A DNA stretch of 64,000 bases, taken from contig NC_091256.1 in assembly GCF_042477335.2 (NCBI RefSeq), forward strand, positions 27,370,501-27,434,500, read 5' to 3'. Within the stretch, counting starts at the first letter, position 1; the number at the start of each line of letters is the position of its first letter. Source of the stretch: Ovis canadensis. Lineage: Eukaryota; Chordata; Mammalia; Artiodactyla; Bovidae. The position numbers and the translations under genes are program-made. This document shows positions 49,819 through 62,440 of this stretch, in pieces. The notes beneath the pieces are model-generated. The model was given only the letters and a program-made list of their open reading frames with translations. It was not told where the DNA came from and ran no database searches.

Positions 49819-52800
49819 AAAGTTGACTCTGTAATGCTTTTATTTTAAGCTATACTATATTTAAAGTTTTGATACAAAATTTGAAAATTATTTCTCTGCC
49901 ATATTTTTATGTGGTATACTTTTATGTTTATTCCTACTTGATAGATTTATACAACTTGAAAAACAATGGGTGAAAGAACCATAATGAAAAATATTTCAAT
50001 GGTGATCTTGATCTTAAGATCTGCAACAAATTTACCTTATAAATTTGCATTTAACTTATCTTATTGTCCAAGATTGAGAAATAAATTACTAAGCAAGTAA
50101 TTCTACTATATTATTTGTATAAAATACTAACACCATTGCTATTCATAATAGTAGAACTTCTTCCTCAGCCTCACCAACTTGTAAGCGTTGAAAGATCTCC
50201 ACTCAGCAAGATAAGTGTGATATACACAGTGAATAATTGTTGACCAATTTGGCATTGGTTTCTTATTTTCACTCTTCAAAATGTCTACATTTGATTTTGT
50301 TACTGTTACACTGGAAAGACTAGAGGTCTGTATTTTTAGCAGGCAAATTAGTGATGAATTCAATAAATACTCTAGCTAAAGCACTGGTAGACAGTCTGGA
50401 AATGATGCATCATAAGATGTACCGTCTTCCTCTCCTAGATATTGTCGTATCTTCCATTTAGTCCAAATTTACCTTCATTTCTATCAGAATAGGAACTCAT
50501 GCTTTAATCCTCACCTCTAAGTTGGCTATTGGCTGAGTTCCAATCAGGAAGCTTTCTCCAGTAAAACATATTGATTATAGGATTACAAAGATGAATCAGA
50601 TTTTACATTCTTTCTTACATATAATTCTAAAATAATTTTTTAAAATATAATGAACTAAACAGAACACAAAACGTGTTTACCTGCATAAAAATCAAGGAAG
50701 TATGGGAAAAAAAAAAGCATTTCTGTAGACTACCATCCATCTAATGCTTTATTTTGTTTAGGCTATGTTTTCTTGTTGAATGTAGATACACTCACATATT
50801 TCATTTCATTACTGAAATTATCCTTATTAGGAAAATGCTTAATTATTTAAACTCAGGATGATAAATAATAAAAGAGATGATGATAAAGCTATCAAATGTC
50901 TTCACTGAATTTCATACAAGAATTGAACATAAAGATCTCAAGTGCTTTAGTTAGAGACAACTAGTGTTATTATCATGAAGTATTAGCAAAATAATGTCTT
51001 TTCCTGAGTTTCAGTCCATGAGTTTTTGAAGGTTTTTCTAAGATAAACTATTTCTTAACTAAATAAATATGATTAAGTTAACTGAATTTAGTTGTGATTA
51101 CATAGGTAAGTGAATGCAATGGAGATATAAATGGAGGATGAGCAAAAAGGAAAGAGAGAAATGCCAGTATGATCTGTTCCTCTTTTATAAATAGGCATTT
51201 ATGGCTCCAAAGGAACAAAGAAGAGGTAATTAACTGTGGGAGGGCTCTGGCATTTGTATTTTCCTGAAAGATATTTCTATATTGAAAACAATTGAAATAA
51301 TTTAAATATTTTTCAAGTTTTGTTAAAATTAAGAAAGCAATGTTCACAACATTATTTGTTACAATAGAATAATAATTAAAAATTTATGTATCTTCAAACA
51401 AATGCAGCAACCATAAAGACTTAGAATTGCTGAGTTTGGGGTATCTCAAGGAACATAATTGCCAAGTAACATAATTGCCAAGTAACACAAGTCAGGGTAT
51501 CATTCAAGAAAAATGGTATTCTGTTTTTGCATATTCCGTATGCTTTCCAAAATGTCTAATGCTGTATAAATATAACTAAAAAATATGTTTAATTTTATGG
51601 TTTTAAACACATTATTTTATGTAAATATGTAGTATTAAATTATTTATGATTGTAAGAAATGTCAAATGAGCAGACTGAATATTGCAAACCACAATTACTG
51701 CAACGACTAAATTTTATAACTGAAATCAACAAAAGAGAATACTGGCAAAAAATGAATTAGCTAAATATACTGTATTTGTATAAAGCTGATATAATGAAAT
51801 GCCAGTTCTCTTAAAGTCTGAGTTTCATTTGGTTTGTGAATATTAACACATTTGTTTAAAGACACTAATTATTTAAATATAACTAGTACAGTTCTTAATT
51901 TTGTTATTATTACCCTGTAACTTACAACTGTGTACTTATAAATTTTCATATTCAAAGAGTACAAATTTAAGAAACTTTAAAATCCACATAAATACATGTG
52001 ACTTACAAAAGTGGAAAATAAAATTAAACTTAGTTATGTATAATGGACAGGAAGAAACAGGATGGGGAGGACATGAATAGAAATTAGACTGCTCTGAATG
52101 TACCACATTTTGCAGAAATAACTTTATAGCAGGTGAATGCTTTACGTAATAATCACTGAATGTCAAAATTTAAGTCATTTGTAAAAATAGAAAGCTAAAT
52201 GAAAGAAATAATCCCAACATTTTTTAGCTATTTCTGCTGTCACTCCTTACAATGAGGAATTATATACATTGACTTTAAGTTCAAAAATGTTATAGCATTT
52301 TCCTAGTGAGATACTTCTCTAAGGATCAAAAGACCCTGAAAAAAAGTGAAACAATGAAATCTGATTTCAAGTAATTAGTGTTTTACTAATATTTTCTTCT
52401 GAAACTATTGATAATACATACATGTATATACCAATAGGATGAAGCAAGTAATTCATTGTGATGATGTTATTAGGAACCAAGATTTTTACTTTAAGATAAA
52501 ATAAATGGAAATATAAAATAAATAACAAGTTTTTAAAAAATCCTAAATTCTTACTTGAATTTCAAGTATTATTTAAATTTATATAGTATAGTACTAGACA
52601 CATATATACTTTCTGATTTTATCCATTGAAATATGTAGAAACAATGATCAATAATTTAGAATGAGCAGCTCATATACTGGACTCTAAAGATGATTTTCCA
52701 CTAAGAGCTTTTTTTTTTTTTTTATAATTACTAATTTCAGAACTGAAGCAGAAAAAGTACAAAATGATACTGGAATGCAGTGTCATATTAAAGTAAAAGG

Positions 52801-52867
52801 AAGGTATCAAAGATTAATATTATTATGGGGAAAATAAGTAAAGACATGTATAAAACAATGAAAGGAA
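49819..52867. other. 3-kb AT-rich stretch without recognisable genes or young repeats
   Basis: The longest repeat-poor stretch of the window. ORFs are short and unconvincing. A 16-bp unit containing CATAATTGCCAAGTAA is duplicated in tandem at 51457-51487, and a T-run lies at 52710-52726. Confidence 0.45.
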
Positions 52868-53068
52868 ACTGTTAGTCATTCAGTTGAGTCTGGTTCTTTG
52901 TGACCCCATGGACTGTAGCCCATGGGGTTCCTCTGTTCATGGACTTCTCCAGGCAAGAATACTTAGTGGGTAGCCATTCCCTTCTCCAGGTAGTTATCCC
53001 GACCCTGGGGTTGAACCCAGGTCTCCTGCATTGCAGGCAGATTCTTTACTGTCTGAGTCACCAGGCAA
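52868..53068 (-). mobile_element. BovA2 SINE
   Basis: Reverse SINE with GGACTGTAGCCCATGG core and tRNA-like head. Confidence 0.9.
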
Positions 53069-53828
53069 GTTGCAAGTTAAATAAGGGCTAATATGAGCCA
53101 ATCTGAAGAAGGTTCTACAGCCATAATTGTATAATTTGAGCACCAATGAACAATATAACTGACATCTATTGAAAAACATCACATATGTTCTTAATGATAT
53201 AAAAATAAAATTTAAAAATTAAAAAAAATACAAATCCTGTTGCACTTCATAGTAGAGAACAAATTGATTCTTTTGAAGTCTTTTCAGTAAATTCAAAAAA
53301 TAATTGAATACTTAACATATATTTCATGTGTAAACTGTGCTCTCATAAGATAAACATTTGATGACATGAAATTTCTCATTCTGAAAGCATGCCAGCTGAA
53401 AAATAAGAAAGAAGTCATGGGGTAAAAAAAAAGCACCATTTGCAACAACAAATGAAATAATGGATCTGGACAATGATCATCACTAACTGCTAACTTCACA
53501 AAAGTTACTTTCACACAAGCAATAAAACAAAAACAGGAAACATACACAATCACCTAGGAAGTGGTCTTGCTGAAAAACTGAATCAAAATCTGGTCAAATC
53601 TCTAATTCTAAACATCTGTTTATGGTAAAACCAAAGGAGAGAGGAGGGTGGTAAATAACAATCTTGAGTATGCAGTAACTAAAGTAAACAATATGAATGA
53701 ATCTCCTTTTCATTCATTATGTTCAATCATATTCTTTGGACAAAGTCATATAGCCAAAGCACAAAGGCATCACACTATAAACTACAATTGGTTCATTGAA
53801 GGACACGCATGTTCTAGGAGTAACAGTA
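53069..53828. other. No feature recognised
   Basis: AT-rich DNA, nothing assigned. Confidence 0.4.
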
Positions 53829-54098
53829 CAGTTCAGTTCAGTTCAGTCGCTCAGTAGTGTCCGGCTCTTTGTGACCCCATGAATCGCAGCACGCCAGGCC
53901 TCCCTGTCCATCACAAATTCCCGGAGTTCACTCAAACTCATGTCCATCGAGTTGGTGATTCCATCCAGCCATCTCATCCTCTGTCGTCCCCGTCTCCTCC
54001 TGCCGCCAATCTCTCCCAGCATCAGAGTCTTTTCCAATGAGTCAACTCTTCGCATGAGCTGGCCAAAGTACTGGAGTTTCAGCTTTAGCATCAGTCCT
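53829..54098 (-). mobile_element. BovB LINE, 270-bp 3' end
   Basis: GTTCA tail and the last ~250 bp, close to consensus. The reverse frame (54091-53843) encodes the [19 protein letters not shown] segment of the BovB C-terminus. Confidence 0.93.
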
Positions 54099-54269
54099 TC
54101 AGTTCATTACAAGTAAATAATATTTTCTACTATCTCCATTTCTGGTCATGCATAATCTTCAGTGGAACTCATTTAGATTTATTTGGATAAATACCATGTC
54201 AAATCTAACATTAGCAAAATATCAAATATCATGGTAGCTACTTATTTAGGAAATGGTATCATCCAAAAT

Positions 54270-54485
54270 GGACTTCCCTGGTAGCTCAGATGGTAAAGCG
54301 TTTGTCTACAATGTGGGAGACCTGGGTTCGATCCCTGGGTAGGGAAGATTCCTTGGTGAAGGAAATGACAACCCACTCCAGTACTCTTGCCTAGAAAATC
54401 CCATGGATGGAGGAGCCTGGTACAGGCTACTGTCCATGGGGTTACAATGAGTCAGGCACAACTGAGCAACTTCATTTCTTCTTCC
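54270..54485 (+). mobile_element. BovA2 SINE with target-site duplication
   Basis: Plus-strand SINE with an intact B-box-like GGTTCGATCCC near 54326. An 11-bp duplication TCATCCAAAAT lies at 54259-54269 and 54486-54496. Confidence 0.95.
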
Positions 54486-54839
54486 TCATCCAAAATATTC
54501 CAATGGTTTTCAAAATGTGTGATCATAAAAACCACCTTGTAAGCTGAGATATGATTCTTTGGTGACAGAGAGTATTTAAAATTTTAATAATATTATGTAG
54601 ATAGCATTGAGAATCTTAACATCTTTTGAGAAGAGAAAATGGAGATTTACAAACGTAATAAAAGAGCAAATTTCTCTGTGTTAAGGCTAATTTAAATGTA
54701 CACATAAAAGAGCATACAAAATTTAGCAAAAGTAACAAAAATGGTTGGCCTTTAGCCTGCAGTTTTAAAATGCTTCTCAAGTCGGATTATTATAAGTATT
54801 TAGACAATATAAAGTTCTTAAGAAGAATGAAAATCAAAG

Positions 54840-55060
54840 GAGTTTAGACTTAACTGCAACACTAAAAGATGGAAGACAATGGAACAATATGTATTATATA
54901 TCAAAAGGAAAGATCTATGATCCAAGAATCATATATTCAGAGAAAACGGTGTTGAAATGTCAGCACAATATGAAGATATTTTGGAAAACCAAGGCATTTG
55001 AAATTACATAATCCAATGTAAATGCTAAAGAAATCACAGTAAATCAATGAACAGCTTCAC
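54840..55060 (+). mobile_element. Ancient L1 ORF1 C-terminal fragment
   Basis: AAGATGGAAGACAATGGAAC...ATCCAAGAATCATATATTCA...AGCACAATATGAAGATATTT follows the layout of the L1 ORF1 C-terminal domain codons. Frame lost. Confidence 0.55.
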
Positions 55061-55532
55061 AGAGCATTATTGTAAGAAACTGGTCTGGATCTAAGTGAGG
55101 ACATAGATACAAGTAGGAATGGGATTGATTTCTTGAGTTGCAAAGATTCTTTTGTCTTTTATCAAATTTTCTGTAGTTCAGTATGGAATAAAAAGCCATG
55201 TATATAGATACGAGAATAAACAGTGTTTGCTTTCACAGGAAATGTTTTAATATTGAAAATTCTACCCCAAATATTTTGAGACACCAGCTAATGTGAAACT
55301 TTTGTAGTGTATTAGATGTGTGCTCAAACTAACTTGCTTTCCTACCTTTTTCGTTAGCAAATTATTTTTTTCCTAATGTCTGGAAGATTCCCCCCCCCTT
55401 TTTTTTAATGCTAAAGGAGAAAGTTGTTGGAGTCAAGTCCATCTTTTACTGTGTAACATAATACAAGTAACTGTAACTAGTTCAGAGATTAGTATAATAT
55501 GCAATTACTTATGGAACAGATCCAAATTGTGT

Positions 55533-55618
55533 ACCTGCTGCTGCTGCTGCTGCTGCTGCTGCTAAGTCGCTTCAGTCTTGTCTGACTCTGTGCGACCCTA
55601 TACACGGCAGCCCACTAG
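55533..55618 (-). mobile_element. BovA2 SINE 3' fragment with (CTG)n
   Basis: A CTG trinucleotide tract (about nine units, 55535-55562) continues into the SINE 3' end ...AAGTCGCTTCAGTC; homology stops at GGCAGCCCACTAG. Confidence 0.85.
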
Positions 55619-55672
55619 CTAAAGAAATTATATGAGAGCACAAAGTACTAACTGGTAAAAGAATGGCTACAC

Positions 55673-56066
55673 ACCAAATGAAGAATTGATGCCTTCAAAT
55701 TGTGGTGCTGGAGAAGACTTGAGAGTCCCCTGGACTGCAAGGAGATCAAACCAGTCAATCCTAAAGAAAATCAACCATGAATATTCATTGGAAGGACTGA
55801 TTCTGAAGCTGAAGCTCCTATACTTTGGCCACTGGATGCAAAGAGCCAACTCAGTGGAAAAGACCTTGATGCCAGGAAAGCATGCAAGCAAAAAGAGAAA
55901 GGGACAGCGGAGGATGAGATGGTTAGATGGCATCACCAACTCAATGGACATGAGTTCAAGCAAAGTTCAGAAGAGAGCAAAGGATAGGGAAGCATGGCAT
56001 GCTGCAATCCGTTGGGTCACAAAGAGTCAGACAGGACTTAGCGACAGAACAATAGCAACAAAACAG
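55673..56066 (+). mobile_element. Old BovB LINE 3' end
   Basis: About 390 bp of diverged BovB 3' region with an open frame at 55686-56078 ([20 protein letters not shown] and [14 protein letters not shown] are visible). The tail is A/C-rich, as in the older copies. Confidence 0.9.
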
Positions 56067-56650
56067 AATGAAAAGTAAACCACTGGAGCATAAAGTGACT
56101 ATAACAAACCAAGTCCATGCGTCCAGGGATAGAAAAAAATCCAGTTGTCGGAAACCAGTTCCTCAAGTAAGCACTCAAGTAGGTCCAGACTACTGTGGAG
56201 TCACAAAGAGGAGGTGAGTACCACCCATTTGGGTTGAGCCTCTGGCAGATCCTCACAAGGAGATGGAGTCACAGCCAGATGTGTCAGATGTGAGCTGACA
56301 GTCCCAGCTCACCCAGATGGATGGTCCCTGGAGCCTCTTACCCCAAGACCAGATGATCAGCTTGGGAGGAGGGGGGGATTTCTAATGTCCTCAAGTTGAA
56401 ATTTGGAAGGAAAGGTTTTTAGTCATCTCAGTCCGTTTTTCAGGAGACTCTCCCAAAATGTGTGTCTCTTCTTATCACATGCTCAGATCAATCTTGGCTG
56501 GGTGACAGCAATAGCTAAAAGTGAAACCTATAAGGCATGGAGTCAGTCTCCAGTCAAGGCTTTATTTCATGTTTGATGGGGCTGACACTTTGCTTCAAAA
56601 GGCTTCTTCCTGTTTTATTATGTATGAATTTTTGTATGATTATATTATAC
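56067..56650. other. Unassigned GC-richer segment
   Basis: Between two BovB copies. Less AT-rich than its surroundings, with a G-run near 56368. It looks repeat-like, but I cannot name a family. Confidence 0.3.
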
Positions 56651-56679
56651 ATAATATGAATTATGTATGAAATGCGTCA

Positions 56680-56681
<2 letters not shown>

Positions 56682-56717
<36 letters not shown>

Positions 56718-56724
56718 ACGCGCA
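56682..56724. repeat. (TG)n microsatellite
   Basis: Nearly pure TG dinucleotides ending in a CACGCGC variant, directly before the BovB start. Confidence 0.97.
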
Positions 56725-57181
56725 AGGCTATGGTTTTTCCAGTAGTCATGTATGGATGTGAGAGTTGGACTGTGAAGAAGGTTGAGCGCCGAAGAATTGA
56801 CGCTTTTGAACTGCGGTGTTGGAGAAGACTCTTGAGAGTCCCTTGGACTGCAAGGAGATCCAACCAGTCCATTCTGAAGGAGATCAGCCCTGGGATTTCT
56901 TTGGAAGGAATGATGCTGAAGCTGAAACTCCAGTACTTTGGCCACCTCATGAGAAGAGTTGACTCATTGGAAAAGACTTTGATGCTGGGAGGGATTGGCG
57001 GCAGGAGAAGAAGGGGACGACAGAGGATGAGATGGCTGGATGGCATCACTGACTCGATGAACACGATTCTGAGTGAACTCCAGGAGTTGGTGATGGACAG
57101 GGAGGCTTGGTGTGCTGCGATTCATGGGGTCGCAAAGAGTCGGACACAACTGAGGGACTGAACTGAACTGAACTGAACTGA
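56724..57181 (+). mobile_element. BovB LINE, 458-bp 3' end
   Basis: Close to consensus, ending in the GAACT pentamer tail. A 164-codon ORF (56667-57161) starts upstream, reads through the TG repeat as alternating Cys-Val, and enters the true BovB frame at [14 protein letters not shown]. Confidence 0.94.
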
Positions 57182-58170
57182 TGAATCATATCAAGAAATA
57201 CACACTAACAAAAAACAAGTATAGGCTTTCCTGTAATTAAGAGTATTTCATAAAACACAAACACCAATTTTCAGTGACAGTAAAAAATGACTAAGAATCT
57301 GTATGGTATTAGGCAATATTTCATATTTTTTGTTTGTTTTTTATTCAATTTGGCACATGACAAATACTATCTCTGTTTAATATGAAAGAGAAATAAGAGG
57401 CAGTAGGCAAAAAAGATCAATGATCATATCCAAATCCTAAAAGTATTAAATTAGATTAAATCATTAAGATAAAAATATAATTAAAATATAATTGTCTATG
57501 TGTTATATAATGCAGATATACTCAGTGAATTCCTGTCATTGCTCTCTTTGAGAACTTTGAGTAGTTTCCCATGAGGAATCATTATCCCACAGTGACAGGT
57601 GCAAGAGACCAGTGAGTGTCAGAAAGAGAATTCAAATCAGCAGAAAAGAAACTCTGCAATGTACCACAGATTTAAGAAATATATTTCTTTCTATTGATAT
57701 ATCCAAACTGACTTTCTCAATCAAATCTTTCCATTCTGCCACTCTCATAAGCCCCGTTTATAAGATTTACTTACATTTTATGTTTCAAGCTAAGATGACA
57801 AAAGTATTTACAGAGTGATTTTTCATAACACTACCACTAGGAAAAGAACATTAGATCTACTCTCAAATGTGTGTACAATTTCCTAATGAAATATCTAAAA
57901 TCTTTAGAAACACACGTCTGTTACTTTCCTAACATGGAAGACATATTTTTCCTAAAGTGTCATATTATAGCTGCCACTATTTTACAATCTAGTTATAGTA
58001 TGAACATGACTTATGAGACACTAGGGCAAGAGTTCTCAGTAAACTTTTCTGAGTTTCTGATAAGCCCTAGAAGCTATCATTTCAAAATATTAGAAAATAA
58101 AAGTATTTCTGTTGAAAATGGATAAAAACAATAATTGTTTAGGAGTCTATGAATTATTTATTTGAACTCT
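57182..58170. other. No feature recognised
   Basis: AT-rich DNA with short ORFs (68-84 codons) lacking similarity that I can identify. Confidence 0.4.
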
Positions 58171-58204
58171 TTCTCATCATTGATAATTTATTATATTTCA
58201 TTTA

Positions 58205-58502
58205 TGGGATTCCCTGGTAGCTCAGCTGGTAAAGAATCCACCTGCAATGCAGGAGACCCTGGTTCAACTCCTGGGTCTGGAAGATCTGCTGGAGAAGGGA
58301 TAGGCTACCCACTCCAGTATTCTTGGGCCTCCCTGGTGGCTCAGCTGGTAAATAATACACCTGCAATGTGGGAAACCTGGGTCAGATCTGAGTTGGGAAG
58401 ATCCTCTGGAGAAGGGAACAGATACCCACTCCAGTATTCGGCCCTGGAGAATTCCATGGATTGTATAGTCCATGGGGCCACAAGGAGTCAAACAGTCACT
58501 CA
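58205..58502 (+). mobile_element. Bov-tA SINE dimer with 34-bp flanking duplication
   Basis: Two tRNA-headed units (58205-58324 and 58325-58502). Direct repeats of 34 bp with two mismatches lie at 58171-58204 and 58503-58536, unusually long for a SINE target-site duplication. Confidence 0.92.
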
Positions 58503-58559
58503 TTCTCATCACTAATAATTTATTATATTTCATTTAAATGCACTTAGTGCATTTAAACT

Positions 58560-58850
58560 TCCTCCCTGCTTTTTCATGGCTTGATAATGCATGTTATTTT
58601 TAGTGCTGAATAATATGTCATGGTCCGGATACACCACAGTTTATTTATTCATTCACCTACTGAAGGACTACTTAGTTGTTTGCAAGTTTGGGCTAGTAGA
58701 AATAAAGTTACTATAAATATCCGTGTGCAGGGCTTTCTGTGGAACTAAACTTTTAATTTCTTTGGGTGAGTACCAAAAAGTGTGGCTGCTGGATCACATG
58801 GTAAGAATATGCATAGATTTGTAATGAACACCAACAATTTTTCTTTATTT
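58560..58850 (-). mobile_element. Ancient L1 3' end fragment
   Basis: TTTTTCATGGCTTGATAATG, ATTCATTCACCTACTGAAGG and TATAAATATCCGTGTGCAGG follow the reversed L1 ORF2 C-terminal layout. Confidence 0.75.
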
Positions 58851-59335
58851 CTTTTTCAATGTATTTTTACTACAATTTTGAGGCAATTGTGGTGAGTTGA
58901 GTAAAACTGAAGCAACATTTAAATTGTTAATACACCAACAAATGAAGTGTAATGTCAGGGGACTTTGAACAACCCTGCCTGAGGTGGACTAGGCAATATG
59001 TGGCATTTATCATGTGATGATGCTTCCTTTTCTGTGTGTATAAACAGCTTATGAAAGCAATGTGTTTAATAACTGGTCATTACCTAAATGTTTCTTGAAA
59101 AGAAAAGCAATTTTTTGGAAAAGGCTTTCTGAAAAATACTTGATTCTGGAAGTTTTGATTTTGTCTTATTTATTATTTTATAAATTAATAATTAATTTGA
59201 GGATGGAAAAGAAAATGGAATCTTCTTCATAAATGTCCAATATTCTCTTAACAAAAGCCTTTAACCCATAACAATAGTTTCAATTGAGAATGAGTTGTTT
59301 TCCTAAAATGGCCTTTTAAAGAAAGATTGGGAACT
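58851..59335. other. No feature recognised
   Basis: Unassigned DNA immediately left of the full-length-type L1. Confidence 0.4.
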
Positions 59336-61951
59336 GTAAAGATGGCGGAGGAATAGGGCTGGAAGACCACTTTCTCCCTCACAAATTCCTCAAAAGAACA
59401 TTTCAACGCCGAGCAAACTCCACAAAACAACTTCTGTAGGCTGGCAGAGGACATCAGGCAACCAGAAAAGCAGACCATTGTCTTCAAAAACAGGTAGGAA
59501 AAAATATAAAAGACGAAAAAGGAGACAAAGGAGGTGGGGAGGGAGCTCTGTCCTGGGAAGGGAAGCCCGTTCCGGGAAGGGAATTTTAAGAAGAGAGGTT
59601 TCCAAACACCAGGAAACACTCTCCCTGCCGAGTCCGTGGTGAGCCTTGGAAACACAGAGGGCAACATAACAGGAAGAAAAAATAAAGAAATAATTAAAAC
59701 CAAGAGAGTACAAGCCCAACAGTAACTCCCCCAGCAGAAAAGCAGCACAGACACCTGCATCCACCACTGGGAAGTGGGGGCAGGGCAGGGATGTGCGGGA
59801 GGCGCGGGCTGCAGTGCTTTGTAAGAATCGGGCAGGAACGCCCCACGCGCAACCAGAATGATCTAACTTGGGCTAGCAAACCAGACTGTGGGATAGCTAC
59901 CGCACGAAAAGCTCGAACATAAGACAGCACCAGGACCGAGCACAGAACAAAGGACGGAACGGAAAAAGCCAGCTGCAGACCATCCCCCGCGGGGGACAGG
60001 CAGCCAGAGCCGTAAGGGCTGGAAAGGGGCAATTGCAGACCCGGAGAGACTTTACTTACCTAACTGCAAGCAGGCTTCTTTGCTAAGATTTCTGGGGGTG
60101 CTGGACAGTCACCATCTGCCTCACGGGGGGCACCAGTGGTCCACCCAGAAAGCTGAGCAGCAAGGGCAGAAAAGGTGACAAGCCGCGGCGATCGCGCTCG
60201 CCAAACTCCTGAGCTACTCGGACCAGGAAGGGCACAAAGCACAGTCCCAGCCGAATCTGTGCCTCTGAGGGCTGCCTGAGTGCCAAACCTGGACAGCTTG
60301 GACCGGGGAAATGCACGCAGCCTAGGGCCAGCCCCAGACGGTTCCTGGCTGAGCATCGTAGAGCAGGAGCGGTTTGTTCGCCTTGAGAAGGGACAGGTCA
60401 AGCGGGGCTGAGACACTGTGTGCACACGACAGTGCTATTTGTTTGCAGCATCCCCCCTCCCCACAGCGCGACTGAACTAGTGAGCCTAAAAAACCAGCAA
60501 ACAGAAGAAGTTAAACAGAGGGAACCACCTTGGAAGTGATCCCACATGGCCCACAACATCAGAGAAGGGCCAAAATATTTTTACTATTTTTAAAATCATT
60601 CCTTTTTTGTTGTTGTTGTTCTTGTTGTTGTTGTTTTTTCTTTCTTTTTTCATTTTTCTTTCTTTTCTAACTTTTTTAAATTGTTAAGTCTTCTATTTCT
60701 CCTCTAATTTTTATTTCTATAACCTACTATTACTATTTTTTTTTAAAAGACTTTTTTTTTTAAGGCAAACACCATATATAGTCTTTGGATGGTTGTTGGT
60801 GGTTTTTTTTTTTTTAATAATTCTTGTTTTTTTTTTTTTTCTTCCTTCCTTTTTCCTTCTGCTTCTTTTCTTTAATATTGTATTTTTGAAAATCCAACCT
60901 CTACTCTAGATTTTTAATCTTTGCTCTTAGGTTTTTGTTGTCAATTTGTACATTTAAAAACCCAAACTTCACTACCCAAGTTTACCTGAGAGTGACATTA
61001 CTGGCTTGACCACTCTCTCCTCCTCTGGACTATCCTTTTTCTCCACCAGGTGGCCTCTGTCTCTTTTCTCCCCCATCTCTTCTCTATCCAACTCTGTGAA
61101 TCTCTGTGTGTTCCAGACGGTGGAGAACACCTAAGGAACTGGTTACTGGCAAGATTTGTCTCTCTCCTTCTCATTCCTCTCTCTTATCCTCCTGGCCACC
61201 TCTGTCTACTTCCTCCCTCTCTTCCCTGTATAACTCCATAAATACCTCTGAGCGGTCCAGACTATAGAGCGCACATAAGGAAGTGACTACTGGCTAGCTT
61301 GCTCTCTCCTCTTTTGATCTCACCGCATCTTATTCCAGTTACCTCTAACTACCCCCTCCATCTTCTCTTCTCCTTGTAACTCAGTGAACCTCTCCGAGTG
61401 TCCCTCAATGTGGAGAAACTTTTCATCTTTAACCTAGATGTTTTATCATCGGTGCTGTATAGATGGAGAAGTCTAGAGGCTACTGTAAAAATAAAACTGA
61501 AAACCAGAAGCAGGAGGCTTAAATCCAAAGCCTGAAAACATTAGAGAACTCTTGAATTCAGGGAACATTAAGCAATAGGAGCTCATCAAATGCCTTCATA
61601 CCTACACCGAAACCAAGCTCCACCCAAGGGCCAACAAGTTCCAAAACAACACATACCACGCAAATTCTCCAGCAACACAGGAACACTCCCCTGAGCTTCA
61701 ATATACAGGCAGCTCAAAATTATTCCAAAACCTTTGATGTCTCATAACCCATTACGGGTCACTCCCCTGCACTCCAGAGAGAAGAAACCCAGCTCCACCC
61801 ACCAGAACTCCAACACAAGCCTCCCTAACCAGGAAACCTTGACAAGACACTGATAGAACCCCACCCACAGTGAGGAAGCTCCATAATAAAGAGAACTCCA
61901 CAAATTACCAGAATATAAAAAGGCCACCCCAAATGCAGCAATATAACCAAG
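59336..61951 (+). promoter_or_regulatory. L1 5' UTR with internal promoter, CpG-rich
   Basis: L1 carries an internal RNA polymerase II promoter at its 5' end. Here the AAGATGGCGG near 59338 is a YY1-like core, and 59520-60480 is GC- and CpG-rich compared with the rest of the window. T-rich tracts follow at 60600-60850, then pyrimidine-rich blocks (CTCTCTCCTC-type, 61010-61400) before ORF1. Promoter activity is inferred from family knowledge. Confidence 0.75.
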
Positions 61952-62440
61952 ATGAAGAGACAGAGGAATACTCAGCAGGCAAAGGAACAGGAGAGTTGCC
62001 CACCAAACCAAACAAAAGAGGAAGAAGTAGGGAATCTACCTGAGAAGGAATTCCGAATATTGATAGTGAAAATGATCCAAAATCTTGAAATCAAAATGGA
62101 ATCACAGATAAATAGCCTAGAGACAAGGATTGAGAAGATGCAAGAAAGGTTTAACAAGGACCTAGAAGAAATGAAAAAGAGTCAAAATGTAATGAATAAC
62201 GCAATAAATGAGATCAGAAACACTCTGGAGGCAACAAATAGTAGAATAACGGAGGCAGAAGATAGGACTAGTGAAATAGAAGATAGAATGGTAGAAACAA
62301 ATGAATCAGAGAGGAAACAAGAAAAACGAATTAAAAGAAATGAGGACAATCTCAGAGACCTCCAGGACAATATGAAACGCTCCAACATTCGAATTATAGG
62401 AGTCCCAGAAGAAGAAGACAGAAAGAAAGAAAGATCATGA
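61952..62440 (+). pseudogene. L1 ORF1 protein, N-terminal part (163 codons)
   Basis: ORF1p is the trimeric RNA-binding chaperone of the L1 ribonucleoprotein. The start MKRQRNTQQAKEQ is followed by a long charged heptad-like region (about residues 40-140) typical of the coiled coil. The RRM then begins at about residue 142 (RSNIRIIGVPEEED). A 4-base AAAG-type duplication at about 62425-62434 shifts the frame and the piece ends in ...DRKKERS. The rest is in the next frame. Confidence 0.92.

Noticed and set aside
54270-54345. tRNA-like sequences with B-box GGTTCGATCCC
   Set aside because: They are heads of tRNA-Glu-derived SINEs, joined to SINE bodies; no complete cloverleaf gene.
58162-58515. 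117-codon ORF with repeated GRSAGEG... segments
   Set aside because: Translation of the two tandem SINE units; similar peptides arise from every Bov-tA copy.
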